From NCBI RefSeq assembly GCF_016864555.1, contig NZ_CP044011.1, forward strand, positions 4,464,968 through 4,528,967: 64,000 bases of DNA, given 5' to 3'. Source of the stretch: Sinorhizobium sp. BG8. GTDB taxonomy: Bacteria; Pseudomonadota; Alphaproteobacteria; Rhizobiales; Rhizobiaceae. The position numbers and the translations under genes were made by a program. Below the pieces are notes generated by a model. That model saw only the letters and a list, made by a program, of their open reading frames with translations, was not told the DNA's origin and ran no database searches. Shown in pieces: positions 10,713 to 25,436 of the stretch; within the stretch, counting starts at the first letter, position 1; the number at the start of each line of letters is the position of its first letter.

Positions 10713-11600
10713 ATGCTTTACGATGTCACCCTCCGGATCGAATACGTCTATGACACGCCGGTTTCCGGCGGACGCCACATGGTGCGCGTTCTCCCGCTCT
10801 CGATCGGCGGTCGCCAGAGGCTCGTTGCAGGATCGATCGACGTCATGCCGCGGCCGATCGAACGCACCAACGTGACGGACTTCTTCGACAATCCCGCCAT
10901 GTCGATCCTCTTCCGCAGCGTACATGACCGGCTCGACATCAAGATGCAGGCGCGCGTCCACGTCGACGGCCAGGATCCGACACCCGACTTCTCGCCGCAG
11001 CTTGATGGCCTTCCCGACGACATCGTGAGCTACTGGTCGCTCGACGCCGGTTCTCCCCACCACTATGTCGGCCCAAGTCCTCGCCTTCCCCACTGCCCCG
11101 AGATTGCCGAGTATGCGAGCCGGTTCGTCACCCCGGACATGACGGTGCGTGAAATCGCAAAGGCCATCTGCGCCGGCATCCACAAGGACTTCACCTACGA
11201 TGCGAAGGCCACCACCGTGGACACGACGCCGCGCGAATCCTTCAAGCTGAAGCGTGGCGTCTGCCAGGACTTCACCCATGTCATGATCGTCGCGTTGCGC
11301 AGTCTCGGCATCCCGGCCGGATATGTCAGCGGTTTCCTGCGCACGATCCCGCCACCCGGCAAGGAACGGCTGGAAGGAGCCGACGCGATGCACGCATGGG
11401 TGCGTTTCTGGGGCGGGCGGATCAACGGCTGGATGGAGCTCGATCCCACCAACAACATTCCCGCCGGAACGGACCACATCGTGGTCGGCTACGGCCGCGA
11501 CTATTCCGACGTGGCGCCGGTGATCGGCATCCTGAAGGGATACGGCCGCCACAAAACGGATCAGGCCGTGGACGTCGTACCCGTTCATCAGTTCGCGTGA
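10713..11600 (+). CDS. Transglutaminase-like cysteine peptidase/amidase family protein
   Basis: The 295-residue protein has the same architecture as the N-terminal domain of the 4909 gene: a beta-rich N-terminal region (MLYDVTLRIEYVYDTPVSGG) and a transglutaminase core with Cys184 in RGVCQDFTHV, His227 in DAMHAWVRF and Asp244 in ELDPTNN, all intact. No signal peptide is seen, so a cytoplasmic role with the upstream ligases is likely. Family members are predicted to cleave or form amide bonds. The 65-base gap from the ATP-grasp gene and the same strand support co-transcription. Confidence 0.88.
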   Translation: MLYDVTLRIEYVYDTPVSGGRHMVRVLPLSIGGRQRLVAGSIDVMPRPIERTNVTDFFDNPAMSILFRSVHDRLDIKMQARVHVDGQDPTPDFSPQLDGLPDDIVSYWSLDAGSPHHYVGPSPRLPHCPEIAEYASRFVTPDMTVREIAKAICAGIHKDFTYDAKATTVDTTPRESFKLKRGVCQDFTHVMIVALRSLGIPAGYVSGFLRTIPPPGKERLEGADAMHAWVRFWGGRINGWMELDPTNNIPAGTDHIVVGYGRDYSDVAPVIGILKGYGRHKTDQAVDVVPVHQFA

Positions 11601-11643
11601 GGGCGGGATTCCCGAATGTAAACAGCCTGGGTGACCCTCAAAG

Positions 11644-11659
11644 TGCCGAAAATTCGGCA
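11644..11659. repeat. Short inverted repeat upstream of the vWA gene
   Basis: TGCCGAA and TTCGGCA are separated by AA in the 160-base gap before the vWA gene. It could be an operator or part of a leader hairpin; a run TTGGTGCAATTTTAC follows but is too poor in T to be a convincing terminator. Confidence 0.3.
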
Positions 11660-11760
11660 TTGGTGCAATTTTACTAAAACTACACCACCCGGTAGAACCG
11701 ATAAATAAGAGTTCGCTGCTACTTTCCCCCCAACATTATGACAATGGGTGGGTAAGTCAG

Positions 11761-12977
11761 ATGAGTGACAACAGGCAACGGCAGGCATCTTTCCTGAAAC
11801 TCTACAAGGACCGTCTCGGCAATTTCTCCATGCTGACGGCGCTCGTCCTGCCGGTCCTGCTGGGGCCGGCGGCGTCGCGATCGACCTGACCGGCATGATC
11901 CGGACCAAGGCCAACCTCCAGGACGCAACGGACGCTGCCGCACTTGCAGCCGCCGCCGCGATGACCAAGCAGGGCTTCACCGCGGAAGCGGCAAAGCTCC
12001 TGGCGATGAACTTCCTAAAGACGCAGATGGGTAGCACCAACAGCGTCGACGGGGAGGACGAGGCAAAAGGTGACGGCGGCAGCGACATCGACTCCAACTC
12101 GTCCGTCACCGTTACCGAAACCGCCCTTGAAGGCGGCGGCAAATCCTACAAGGTCGAGGTCAGCGCCAAGTACGACTTCATTTTCAATCCGTTGACCCAG
12201 CTCTTCGGCCAGGAGTCGACGACGCTGAACGCCGAAAGCACGGCCGAAAGCGGCACCGAATCGAAGAACGCGCTTTCGATGTACTTCGTGCTCGACCGTT
12301 CCGGCTCCATGGCTGAGGATACGTCCACGAAGACGACCTACACCTGCTACGACAAGAAGGGCAACGCGAAGACCTGCACGGGCTATCTGACCAAGATGGA
12401 ATCCCTGAAGCTGGCGACCGCCGACCTTCTCACGCAGATGAAGACGGCAGACCCGACGGAGACCTACGTTCGCACGGCGGCGATCTCCTACAACTCCGCC
12501 GCCCAGACACCCACGGCCTTCGCCTGGGGCACGTCCGGCGTGCTGTCCTACGTGAATGCGCTTACCGCATCCGGCAATACGGACTCCTCGACCCCGTTCA
12601 AGACGGCCTACCAGACGCTCGCGACAACGGCTGAGGATACCGCGCACAAGAACAAGGCGAACAACGGCCAGGTGCCGACGAAGTACATCGTCTTCATGAC
12701 GGACGGTGACAACACGTCGTACAACGGCAGCTCCAGCGGCAGTGCCGGGACCTCGGCCGACACCGAAACCAAGAAGTGGTGCGACAAGGCCAGGACCGAC
12801 AAGATGGAGGTCTACACGATCGCCTTCATGGCACCGACCCGCGGCCAGACCCTTCTGAAGTATTGCGCCACCACCACGAGCCACTACTTCGCGGCGGAAA
12901 GCGCGACCGACCTGATCGCCGCCTTCAAATATATCGGCCAGCAGAGCTCCGCAGTCGTCGCCCGCCTGACGAAATAG
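11761..12977 (+). pseudogene. Tad-type pilus/vWA-domain protein, frameshifted near its N terminus
   Basis: The ATG at 11761 opens MSDNRQRQASFLKLYKDRLG and enters a TadE/TadG-type membrane segment, NFSMLTALVLPVLLG, then hits a stop at 11887. One extra G in the G run at 11862-11865 restores the expected AGGVAIDLTGMIRTKANLQD and joins the open frame that ends at 12977. The rest is a von Willebrand A domain with MIDAS residues DRSGSM and FMTDGDN, and two Cys-containing inserts. Family members are secreted or anchored pilus-assembly proteins. Whether the break is real or a homopolymer error is open; a shortened product could start at the ATG at 11895 but would lack its membrane anchor. Confidence 0.85.
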
Positions 12978-13004
12978 CGGTTCCGAAACAGCAATTCACG
13001 ATCA

Positions 13005-13040
13005 GCCCCGCTTCGCGCCGCGAAGCGGGGCTTTGCATTT
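13005..13040 (+). terminator. Strong intrinsic terminator after the vWA gene
   Basis: A perfect 12-bp stem, GCCCCGCTTCGC (13005-13016) and GCGAAGCGGGGC (13020-13031), with a GCC loop is followed by TTTGCATTT. It separates the vWA gene from the glycogen operon. Confidence 0.9.
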
Positions 13041-13180
13041 CAGGGCTTTTGCCCGTACTTCCGACAGACGCTCAGTTAATGAAAATGGTATATTGCAAGC
13101 GCTTCGGATAGATGCATAAATCGGACCGTGGATTGATTTTCATGAAGCCGATCAAGAATTAAAGGGGATAGCGTCCTGCT

Positions 13181-15642
<2,462 letters not shown>

Positions 15643-15643
<1 letters not shown>

Positions 15644-17853
15644 TGAAGGACGCGCAAAACAAAGGCGCGGACGCTGCGTCAGGGCCCCTGACGCGTTCAG
15701 ACATTGATGCGATTCTCGGAGCCAGGCACCCCGATCCCTTCGCTGTCCTGGGACTTCACGAAAGCGGCGGGAAATACGATACGCGCTGCTTCATCCCCGG
15801 TGCGCTGTCCGTCACGGCGGAGACGCTGGCGGGCAAGGAAATCGGCGTGCTGGAGCGCCTTGACCCCGCCGGCATCTTTGCCGGCAGCGTCTCCGTTCGC
15901 AAGCAGCAGCCGATCAGATACCGTGCCCGCAACGACGGCGGCGAATGGATCGTGGTCGATCCATACAGCTTCGGCCCGGTTCTCGGACCGATGGACGACT
16001 ACTATATCCGGCAGGGTTCGCACCTGCGTCTCTTCGATCGCATGGGTGCCCATCCTCTCAATCTGGATGGGGTCGATGGGTTCCACTTCGCCGTATGGGC
16101 CCCCAATGCGCAACGCGTTTCGGTGGTCGGCGAATTCAATTCGTGGGATGGACGCCGCCACGTCATGCGGCTGCGGCGCGATACCGGCATATGGGAGATA
16201 TTCCTCCCCGGCGTTCCGGCCGGAAGCGCCTACAAGTACGAAATCGTCGGCAAGAATGGCGACCTCCTGCCGCTGAAGGCGGATCCCTTCGCCCGCCGTT
16301 CGGAATTGCGTCCCCAGAACGCATCGGTGACCGCGGCCGAAATCGAACAGGAGTGGCAGGACGAGGCCCACCGCGCCTTCTGGTCGTCAACCGACGCGCG
16401 CCGGCAGCCGATTTCGATTTATGAGGTCCATGCGACCTCCTGGCAGCGGCGTACCAACGGCGAGATGCTAACCTGGGACGAGCTTGCGGAAAAGCTGATC
16501 CCCTACTGCGTCGACATGGGCTTCACCCACATCGAGTTCCTGCCCATCACGGAGTACCCGTTCGATCCCTCCTGGGGCTATCAGACAACGGGCCTCTACT
16601 CGCCGACCGCCCGTCTCGGGGAGCCGGAGGGACTGACGCGTTTCGTCAACGGCTGCCATAAGGTGGGCATCGGCGTCATTCTCGATTGGGTGCCGGCGCA
16701 TTTTCCGACGGACGAGCATGGCCTCATGTGGTTCGACGGCACGGCGCTTTACGAGCACGAGGACCCGCGCCAGGGCTTCCACCCCGACTGGAACACGGCC
16801 ATCTACAACTTCGGCCGCATGGAGGTCCTTGCCTACCTGTTGAACAACGCCCTCTACTGGGCGGAGAAGTTTCATCTCGACGGGCTGCGCGTCGATGCCG
16901 TCGCGTCCATGCTCTACCTCGACTATTCGCGCAAGCATGGCGAATGGGTACCGAACGAATACGGCGGCAACGAAAATCTGGAGGCGGTGCGTTTTCTCCA
17001 GAACATGAACGCCCGTGTCTATGGCAGCCATCCCGGCATTCTGACCATCGCGGAGGAATCGACCTCCTGGCCGAAGGTCTCGCACCCTGTCCACGAGGGC
17101 GGCCTCGGCTTCGGCTTCAAGTGGAACATGGGGTTCATGCACGACACGCTGCAGTATCTGTCGCGTGAGCCGGTGCATCGCAAGTTCCACCACAACGACA
17201 TGACCTTCGGATTGCTCTACGCATTCTCCGAGAATTTCGTGTTGCCCCTTTCGCACGACGAGGTGGTTCACGGGAAAGGGTCGCTGATCGCCAAGATGGC
17301 TGGTGACGACTGGCAGAAGTTCGCGAACCTCAGGGCCTATTACTCCTTCATGTGGGGATATCCCGGCAAGAAGCTGCTGTTCATGGGACAGGAATTCGCT
17401 CAGTGGCAGGAATGGAGCGAAAGCAAGGCCCTCGACTGGAACCTGCTGGAGTATCCGCTTCACGCCGGAATGCGCCGGCTGGTCAGGGACCTGAACGGAA
17501 CATATCGCCGCAAGCCTGCCCTCCATGCCCGCGACTGCGAGGGTGAAGGGTTCGAATGGCTGATCGCCGACGACCGCGACAACTCGGTCTTCGCCTGGCT
17601 GCGCAAGGCGCCGGGCGAGAAGATGATCGCCGTGATCACCAACTTCACGCCCGTCTACCGGGAGAACTATTCCGTGCCCCTGCCTGTCGAAGGCAGATGG
17701 AAGGAAATCCTGAACAGCGATGCCGAGATCTACGGAGGAAGCGGGAAGGGCAACGGAGGCGCCGTTCAGGCGATAAAAGACAATAAGGGAACAGTGTCGG
17801 CCGCAATCACTTTGCCACCCCTGGCAACATTGATGCTGGAACAGGACACGTAG
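15643..17853 (+). CDS. glgB: 1,4-alpha-glucan branching enzyme
   Basis: The GH13 enzyme makes alpha-1,6 branches in glycogen. The 736 residues contain an N-terminal carbohydrate-binding (CBM48-like) region (about 120-220, with [20 protein letters not shown]) and the catalytic barrel with [11 protein letters not shown] (nucleophile Asp418), [10 protein letters not shown] (acid/base Glu471) and [12 protein letters not shown] (Asp539); these numbers run parallel to the E. coli catalytic residues. The start overlaps the glgP stop in a TGATG, showing translational coupling. Confidence 0.97.
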
Positions 17854-17873
17854 TCGTTTGTCGGGAGGACACT

Positions 17874-19136
17874 ATGGATCAAAAGCGAATTCAACCCCTC
17901 GCCCGTGACGCCATGGCCTACGTGCTCGCAGGCGGGCGCGGCAGCCGTTTGAAGGAACTCACGGACCGCCGGGCAAAGCCGGCCGTCTATTTCGGCGGCA
18001 AGGCGCGCATCATAGACTTTGCGCTTTCCAACGCCCTGAACTCCGGCATCAGGCGCATCGGGGTCGCCACGCAGTACAAGGCGCATTCGCTGATCAGGCA
18101 CCTGCAGCGGGGCTGGAACTTCTTCCGCCCGGAGCGCAACGAAAGCTTCGACATCCTCCCGGCCAGCCAGCGCGTCTCCGAGACGCAATGGTATGAAGGC
18201 ACGGCCGATGCGGTCTACCAGAACGCGGATATCATCGAGGACTACGGCGTCGAGTACATGGTGATTCTCGCCGGGGACCACATCTACAAGATGGACTACG
18301 AATTGATGCTGCAGCAGCACGTCGATTCGGGCGCCCACGTGACGATCGGCTGCCTGGAAGTGCCGCGCATGGAAGCGACCGGCTTCGGCGTCATGCACGT
18401 CGACGAGAAGGACGAGATCATCGCCTTCGTCGAGAAGCCTGCCGATCCTCCCGGCATACCCGGCAATCCGGAAATGGCACTGGCGTCGATGGGGATCTAC
18501 GTCTTCCATACGAAATTCCTGATGGAACTGCTGCGGCGCGACGCGGCCGACCCCAACTCCAGCCGGGATTTCGGCAAGGACATCATCCCCTACATCGTCG
18601 AGAACGGCAAAGCGGTGGCACATCGGTTCGCCGCCTCCTGCGTGCGCTCCGACTTCGAGCGCGAGGCCTACTGGCGGGATGTCGGAACGGTGGACGCCTA
18701 CTGGCAGGCGAACATCGACCTCACCGACATTACGCCCGAGCTGGACATCTACGACGGCACCTGGCCGATATGGACGTTTGCGGAAATCAGGCCGCCGGCC
18801 AAGTTCGTCCACGACGACGACAACCGGCGCGGCTCCGCGATCTCGTCGCTCGTCTCGGGCGATTGCATCATCTCGGGCTCCTCGCTTCATCGCAGCCTGC
18901 TCTTCACCGGCGTGAGGGCAAACTCCTATTCGCGTCTCGAGGGAGCGGTGGTCCTGCCCGACGTCAAGATCGGTCGCCATGCGCAGCTGAGGAACGTCGT
19001 CATCGACCGCGGCGTGATCATTCCGGAAGGGCTGATCGTCGGCGAGGATCCGGACTTCGACGCAAAGCGATTCCGTCGGTCGAGCGGCGGCATCTGCCTG
19101 ATTACCCAGGCCATGATCGACAAGCTCGATCTCTAA
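17874..19136 (+). CDS. glgC: Glucose-1-phosphate adenylyltransferase (ADP-glucose pyrophosphorylase)
   Basis: It makes ADP-glucose from ATP and glucose 1-phosphate, the committed step of bacterial glycogen synthesis. The 420-residue protein has the nucleotidyltransferase start [20 protein letters not shown], substrate motifs [11 protein letters not shown] and [18 protein letters not shown], and a left-handed beta-helix C terminus ([20 protein letters not shown]). Agrobacterium-type enzymes of this class are activated by fructose 6-phosphate and pyruvate; that regulation is expected but not visible. GGGAGGA lies just before the ATG, twenty bases after glgB. Confidence 0.97.
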   Translation: MDQKRIQPLARDAMAYVLAGGRGSRLKELTDRRAKPAVYFGGKARIIDFALSNALNSGIRRIGVATQYKAHSLIRHLQRGWNFFRPERNESFDILPASQRVSETQWYEGTADAVYQNADIIEDYGVEYMVILAGDHIYKMDYELMLQQHVDSGAHVTIGCLEVPRMEATGFGVMHVDEKDEIIAFVEKPADPPGIPGNPEMALASMGIYVFHTKFLMELLRRDAADPNSSRDFGKDIIPYIVENGKAVAHRFAASCVRSDFEREAYWRDVGTVDAYWQANIDLTDITPELDIYDGTWPIWTFAEIRPPAKFVHDDDNRRGSAISSLVSGDCIISGSSLHRSLLFTGVRANSYSRLEGAVVLPDVKIGRHAQLRNVVIDRGVIIPEGLIVGEDPDFDAKRFRRSSGGICLITQAMIDKLDL

Positions 19137-19194
19137 GACACCACTCCGGGGCGCTGCTCCGGAGCACATCCAGAGCAGTTAGGACCCATCCCCG

Positions 19195-22266
<3,072 letters not shown>

Positions 22267-22267
<1 letters not shown>

Positions 22268-24240
22268 TGGCGGTAACGCCGGTGGCCCTTCCGATGCTGG
22301 GAGCAAGCGTCTCCGCGGATGGCGTGATATTCGCGGTGCACTCCCACGACGCAGCGCGCATCGACCTGTGCATCTTCGACGACGAGGGGCGGACGGAAGT
22401 CCGCCGCCTTGCAATGACGCGCGAAGAAACCGGCAGGCACGCAGCCTTCGTGGCCGGCATCGGCGCCGGCACCCGCTACGGCTTTCGTGCCGACGGTATC
22501 TATTCGCCCGATCACGGGCTCTGGTTCGACCCGTCGAAGCTTCTTGTCGATCCCTATGCCAAGGTGCTGGACCGCCCCTTCGTCTACGACGGGCGGCTTG
22601 GCGTCTACGGAGAGGATACCGCCGCCCTCGTGCCGAAGGCGATCGTTACTGTCGACAAGCCCGTCGCGGTGTCGCCGCCCCTGCTGGGTCGCGGCGGCTT
22701 CATCTACGAAGTTGCGGTGCGTGCCTTCACCATGCTGCATCCGGAGGTGCCCGAGGCGATGCGCGGCACCGTCGGCGCTCTCGCCCATCCTGCCGTGCTC
22801 AAGCACTTGAAACGGCTCGGCGTGGAAGCGGTGGAGCTGATGCCGATCACCGCATGGATAGATGAACGCCACCTGCCGCCCCTCGGACTCCACAACAGCT
22901 GGGGCTATAACCCGATCGCACTGATGGCCCTTGATCCGCGTCTCGTCCCGGGCGGCATGCCGGAGCTGGCATCCACGGTCGCCGCGCTTCGCGCCGAAGG
23001 CATCGGCGTCATACTCGACCTCGTCTTCAACCACTCCGGAGAAAGCGACCGCCACGGCGCGACGCTTTCGATGCGCGGACTGGACAATCTTACCTACTAC
23101 CGGCGCCTCCCCGACAGGCCCGGCGACCTCGTCAACGACACCGGATGCGGCAACACGATCGCGTGCGAGCATCCGCAGATCCGCCACCTCGTTCTCGACA
23201 GTCTCCGGCACTTCGTGCTGAATGCCGGCGTCGATGGCTTTCGCTTCGACCTCGCATCGATACTCGGGCGCGAGGATGGCAGTTTCCGGCCAGAAGCCGC
23301 GCTGCTTTCTGAAATGCATGCCGATCCCGTTCTCGCCGACCGTGTGCTCATCGCGGAGCCGTGGGATATCGGGCCCGGCGGCTATCAGCTTGGCAACTTC
23401 CCGTCTGCCTTCCTGGAATGGAACGACCGGTTTCGCGACGACATGCGCATGTTCTGGCGCGGAGACAGGCATCGCCTCGGTTCGCTTGCAACGACCATCA
23501 GCGGTTCGTCCGACATCTTCTCGCGCAACGGCGGCACGACCAGCCGCAGCGTCAACTTCATCGCCGCCCATGACGGCTTCGCTCTGATGGACGTCGTCTC
23601 GTACACCGAGAAGCACAACCAGGCCAACGGCGAAGACAACCGCGACGGCCACAACGAAAACCACTCCTGGAACAATGGCGTCGAGGGTGAGACCGGCCAG
23701 CCGGACATCGTCGCCGCACGGCGCAGGGACGTGATGGCGCTCTTGGCGAGCCTCTTCGCCTCGAAGGGCTCCGTGATGATCACCGCCGGCGACGAGTTCG
23801 GCCGCACGCAGCACGGCAACAACAACGCCTATTGCCAGGACAATTCGCTGACCTGGCTAGACTGGACGACGGCGGACGAAGACCTGCTTGCCTATGCCTC
23901 CCGCCTCGCCGCCGCCCGAAAACGCTTCTCCGTCTTCTCGCAGGACGCCTTCTTCACCGGTGCGGGCGATGTCGCCTGGCTGACGCTTGGCGGCGCTCCG
24001 ATGGCCGTGCCCGATTGGGAAAATGCCGTTGCCGGCAGCCTCATCATGCTGCTTTCGACAATAGACAGCGAGCAGAAACGTCAGACGCGGCTCGCGATCG
24101 TCTTCAATCGGGAGCGCTGCGACCAGCCCCTCTCGCTCCCCGAAACCCTGGGGAAAGGCTGGCGTGCTTTGCTGGCCGAGGGTGCCTCACCGCACACCGC
24201 AGCCTCGCGCAGCGTTGAGTTCTTCGTGGAAATCTATTGA
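22267..24240 (+). CDS. glgX: Glycogen debranching enzyme GlgX-type
   Basis: A GH13 isoamylase-like enzyme that cuts alpha-1,6 branches of limit dextrins. The 657 residues hold an N-terminal CBM48-like domain (about 1-100), GVEAVELMPITAWIDERHLP, the nucleophile motif GFRFDLASILGRE, IAEPWDIGPGGY (acid/base Glu) and NFIAAHDGFALMD (third acidic residue). The ATG overlaps the pgm TGA by one base (TGATG), as at glgP/glgB; a GTG just before it is an alternative start. It is the last gene of the glg operon, and no clear terminator follows before the MaoC gene. Confidence 0.95.
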
Positions 24241-24301
24241 ATTGATCCTGCGGTCGCTGGCCTGTAAGAACGCCTCGCCCACCCGTGCACAGGGACAAGC
24301 T

Positions 24302-24790
24302 ATGCCGAAAGACATTCATCTCCGCGACGTCAAGGACCTGATCGGCAAGGAAATCGGTGTCTCGAAATGGTTTACCGTCGACCAGAGCATGATCGACCGG
24401 TTCGCCGATGCCACGGAAGATCACCAGTTCATCCATACTAATCCGGAGCGGGCCGCCGCCGAGACGCCCTTCGGCGGAACGATCGCGCATGGCTTCCTCT
24501 CGCTTTCGCTGCTTTCGGCGATGAACTACGACTGCCTGCCGCGCGTGATCGAGCAGACGATGGGCATCAACTACGGCTTCGACAAGGTCCGCTTCATGAC
24601 GCCGGTGAAGAGCGGCGCGAAGGTGCGCGGCCGCTTCACGATGGCGGACGCCCGTTTTCGTGGCGGCGGCATGCTCATGGTCACCTATGACGTGACGGTG
24701 GATGTCGAGAACGAGCGCAAGCCTGCGCTGACGGCAAGCTGGATCACGATCATCCAGTTCGACCCGAAGGACCGTCCGGAAGACGGCTGA
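24302..24790 (+). CDS. MaoC-family hot-dog dehydratase
   Basis: The 162-residue protein has the single hot-dog domain of MaoC-like (R)-enoyl-CoA hydratases. The catalytic region reads DATEDHQFIHTNPERAAAET, placing Asp and His as in hydratase 2, followed by FGGTIAHGFLSLSLLS. Such proteins hydrate enoyl-CoA in fatty-acid or polyester metabolism; the exact substrate is unknown. It lies 61 bases after glgX and could be read from the same transcript. The start at 24302 is the Met before PKDIHLRDVKDLIG, with an imperfect ribosome-binding site (AGGGA). Confidence 0.85.
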   Translation: MPKDIHLRDVKDLIGKEIGVSKWFTVDQSMIDRFADATEDHQFIHTNPERAAAETPFGGTIAHGFLSLSLLSAMNYDCLPRVIEQTMGINYGFDKVRFMTPVKSGAKVRGRFTMADARFRGGGMLMVTYDVTVDVENERKPALTASWITIIQFDPKDRPEDG

Positions 24791-24805
24791 GACGGGATCA
24801 AGGAA

Positions 24806-24836
24806 TGGCCCCGACAATCGGGAGATTGCGGGGCCA
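24806..24836. terminator. Hairpin between convergent MaoC and soxG genes
   Basis: TGGCCCCG (24806-24813) pairs with CGGGGCCA (24829-24836), and an inner CAATC/GATTG stem with a GGGA loop extends it past a one-base bulge. It sits between two converging genes but has only a weak T-rich tail. Confidence 0.55.
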
Positions 24837-24890
24837 CAAGACTTTCATTCGCGGATGTTTATCCCAGGCGGAGCCGCAGGGCGCGTCCGG

Positions 24891-25436
24891 TCAGACAGAC
24901 ACGTCCTCCGCGCCCTCGGACAGGATTCCGAAGGCATAGGGAGAAAATGACCTCCAGAACTCCACCCTGTAGTCGTCCTTGCCCGTGCGATAGATCACGG
25001 CCTCGATCTTGCCGAGCACGGTGCGTGCGCAGGCACCAACGGGGAAGACCACCGGCGACAGGTCGAGGGGGCTCGCGCTCGTGATTGCCTCGGCAGCGCT
25101 CGGACCCGACACGATCACGGCGGTGTTGCGGTGGGAAACATCCACGGCCGAATGGAGGACCTTGGCGGATGCCGCCGCAGCCAGGAGATCCGCGCCGTTC
25201 TCGTCGATCAGCAACCATTCGTCGGGACCGAGCCACAGCGCGTGGCGGCCCTTCGAGGAGGCAGACGTCTTCGCCTTCGTGGGAAGGGTGAGGCCGAGGG
25301 CGGCGGAAAGCGCGGACACGGCGTCAGCCCCCGCCCGCAGCGACAACCGGGTGGCGGGTGCCGCCGGCTCGACCCGTGCGGCCCGGGAGCCGCCATGACG
25401 GCCGGCGAGCGGTTCGATACGAAGTGCTTCAGCCAT
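24891..25436 (-). CDS. soxG: Sarcosine oxidase subunit gamma
   Basis: The small subunit of the heterotetrameric sarcosine oxidase that oxidises N-methylglycine to glycine. The 181 residues begin MAEALRIEPLAGRHGGSRAA and include the family hallmark GRHALWLGPDEWLLIDE and the C-terminal YRTGKDDYRVEFWRSFSPYA. The start at 25436 gives an eight-base overlap with the soxA stop, as in other soxBDAG operons; a longer in-frame start lies wholly inside soxA and is rejected. It is the last gene of the operon. Confidence 0.92.
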   Translation of the reverse strand: MAEALRIEPLAGRHGGSRAARVEPAAPATRLSLRAGADAVSALSAALGLTLPTKAKTSASSKGRHALWLGPDEWLLIDENGADLLAAAASAKVLHSAVDVSHRNTAVIVSGPSAAEAITSASPLDLSPVVFPVGACARTVLGKIEAVIYRTGKDDYRVEFWRSFSPYAFGILSEGAEDVSV

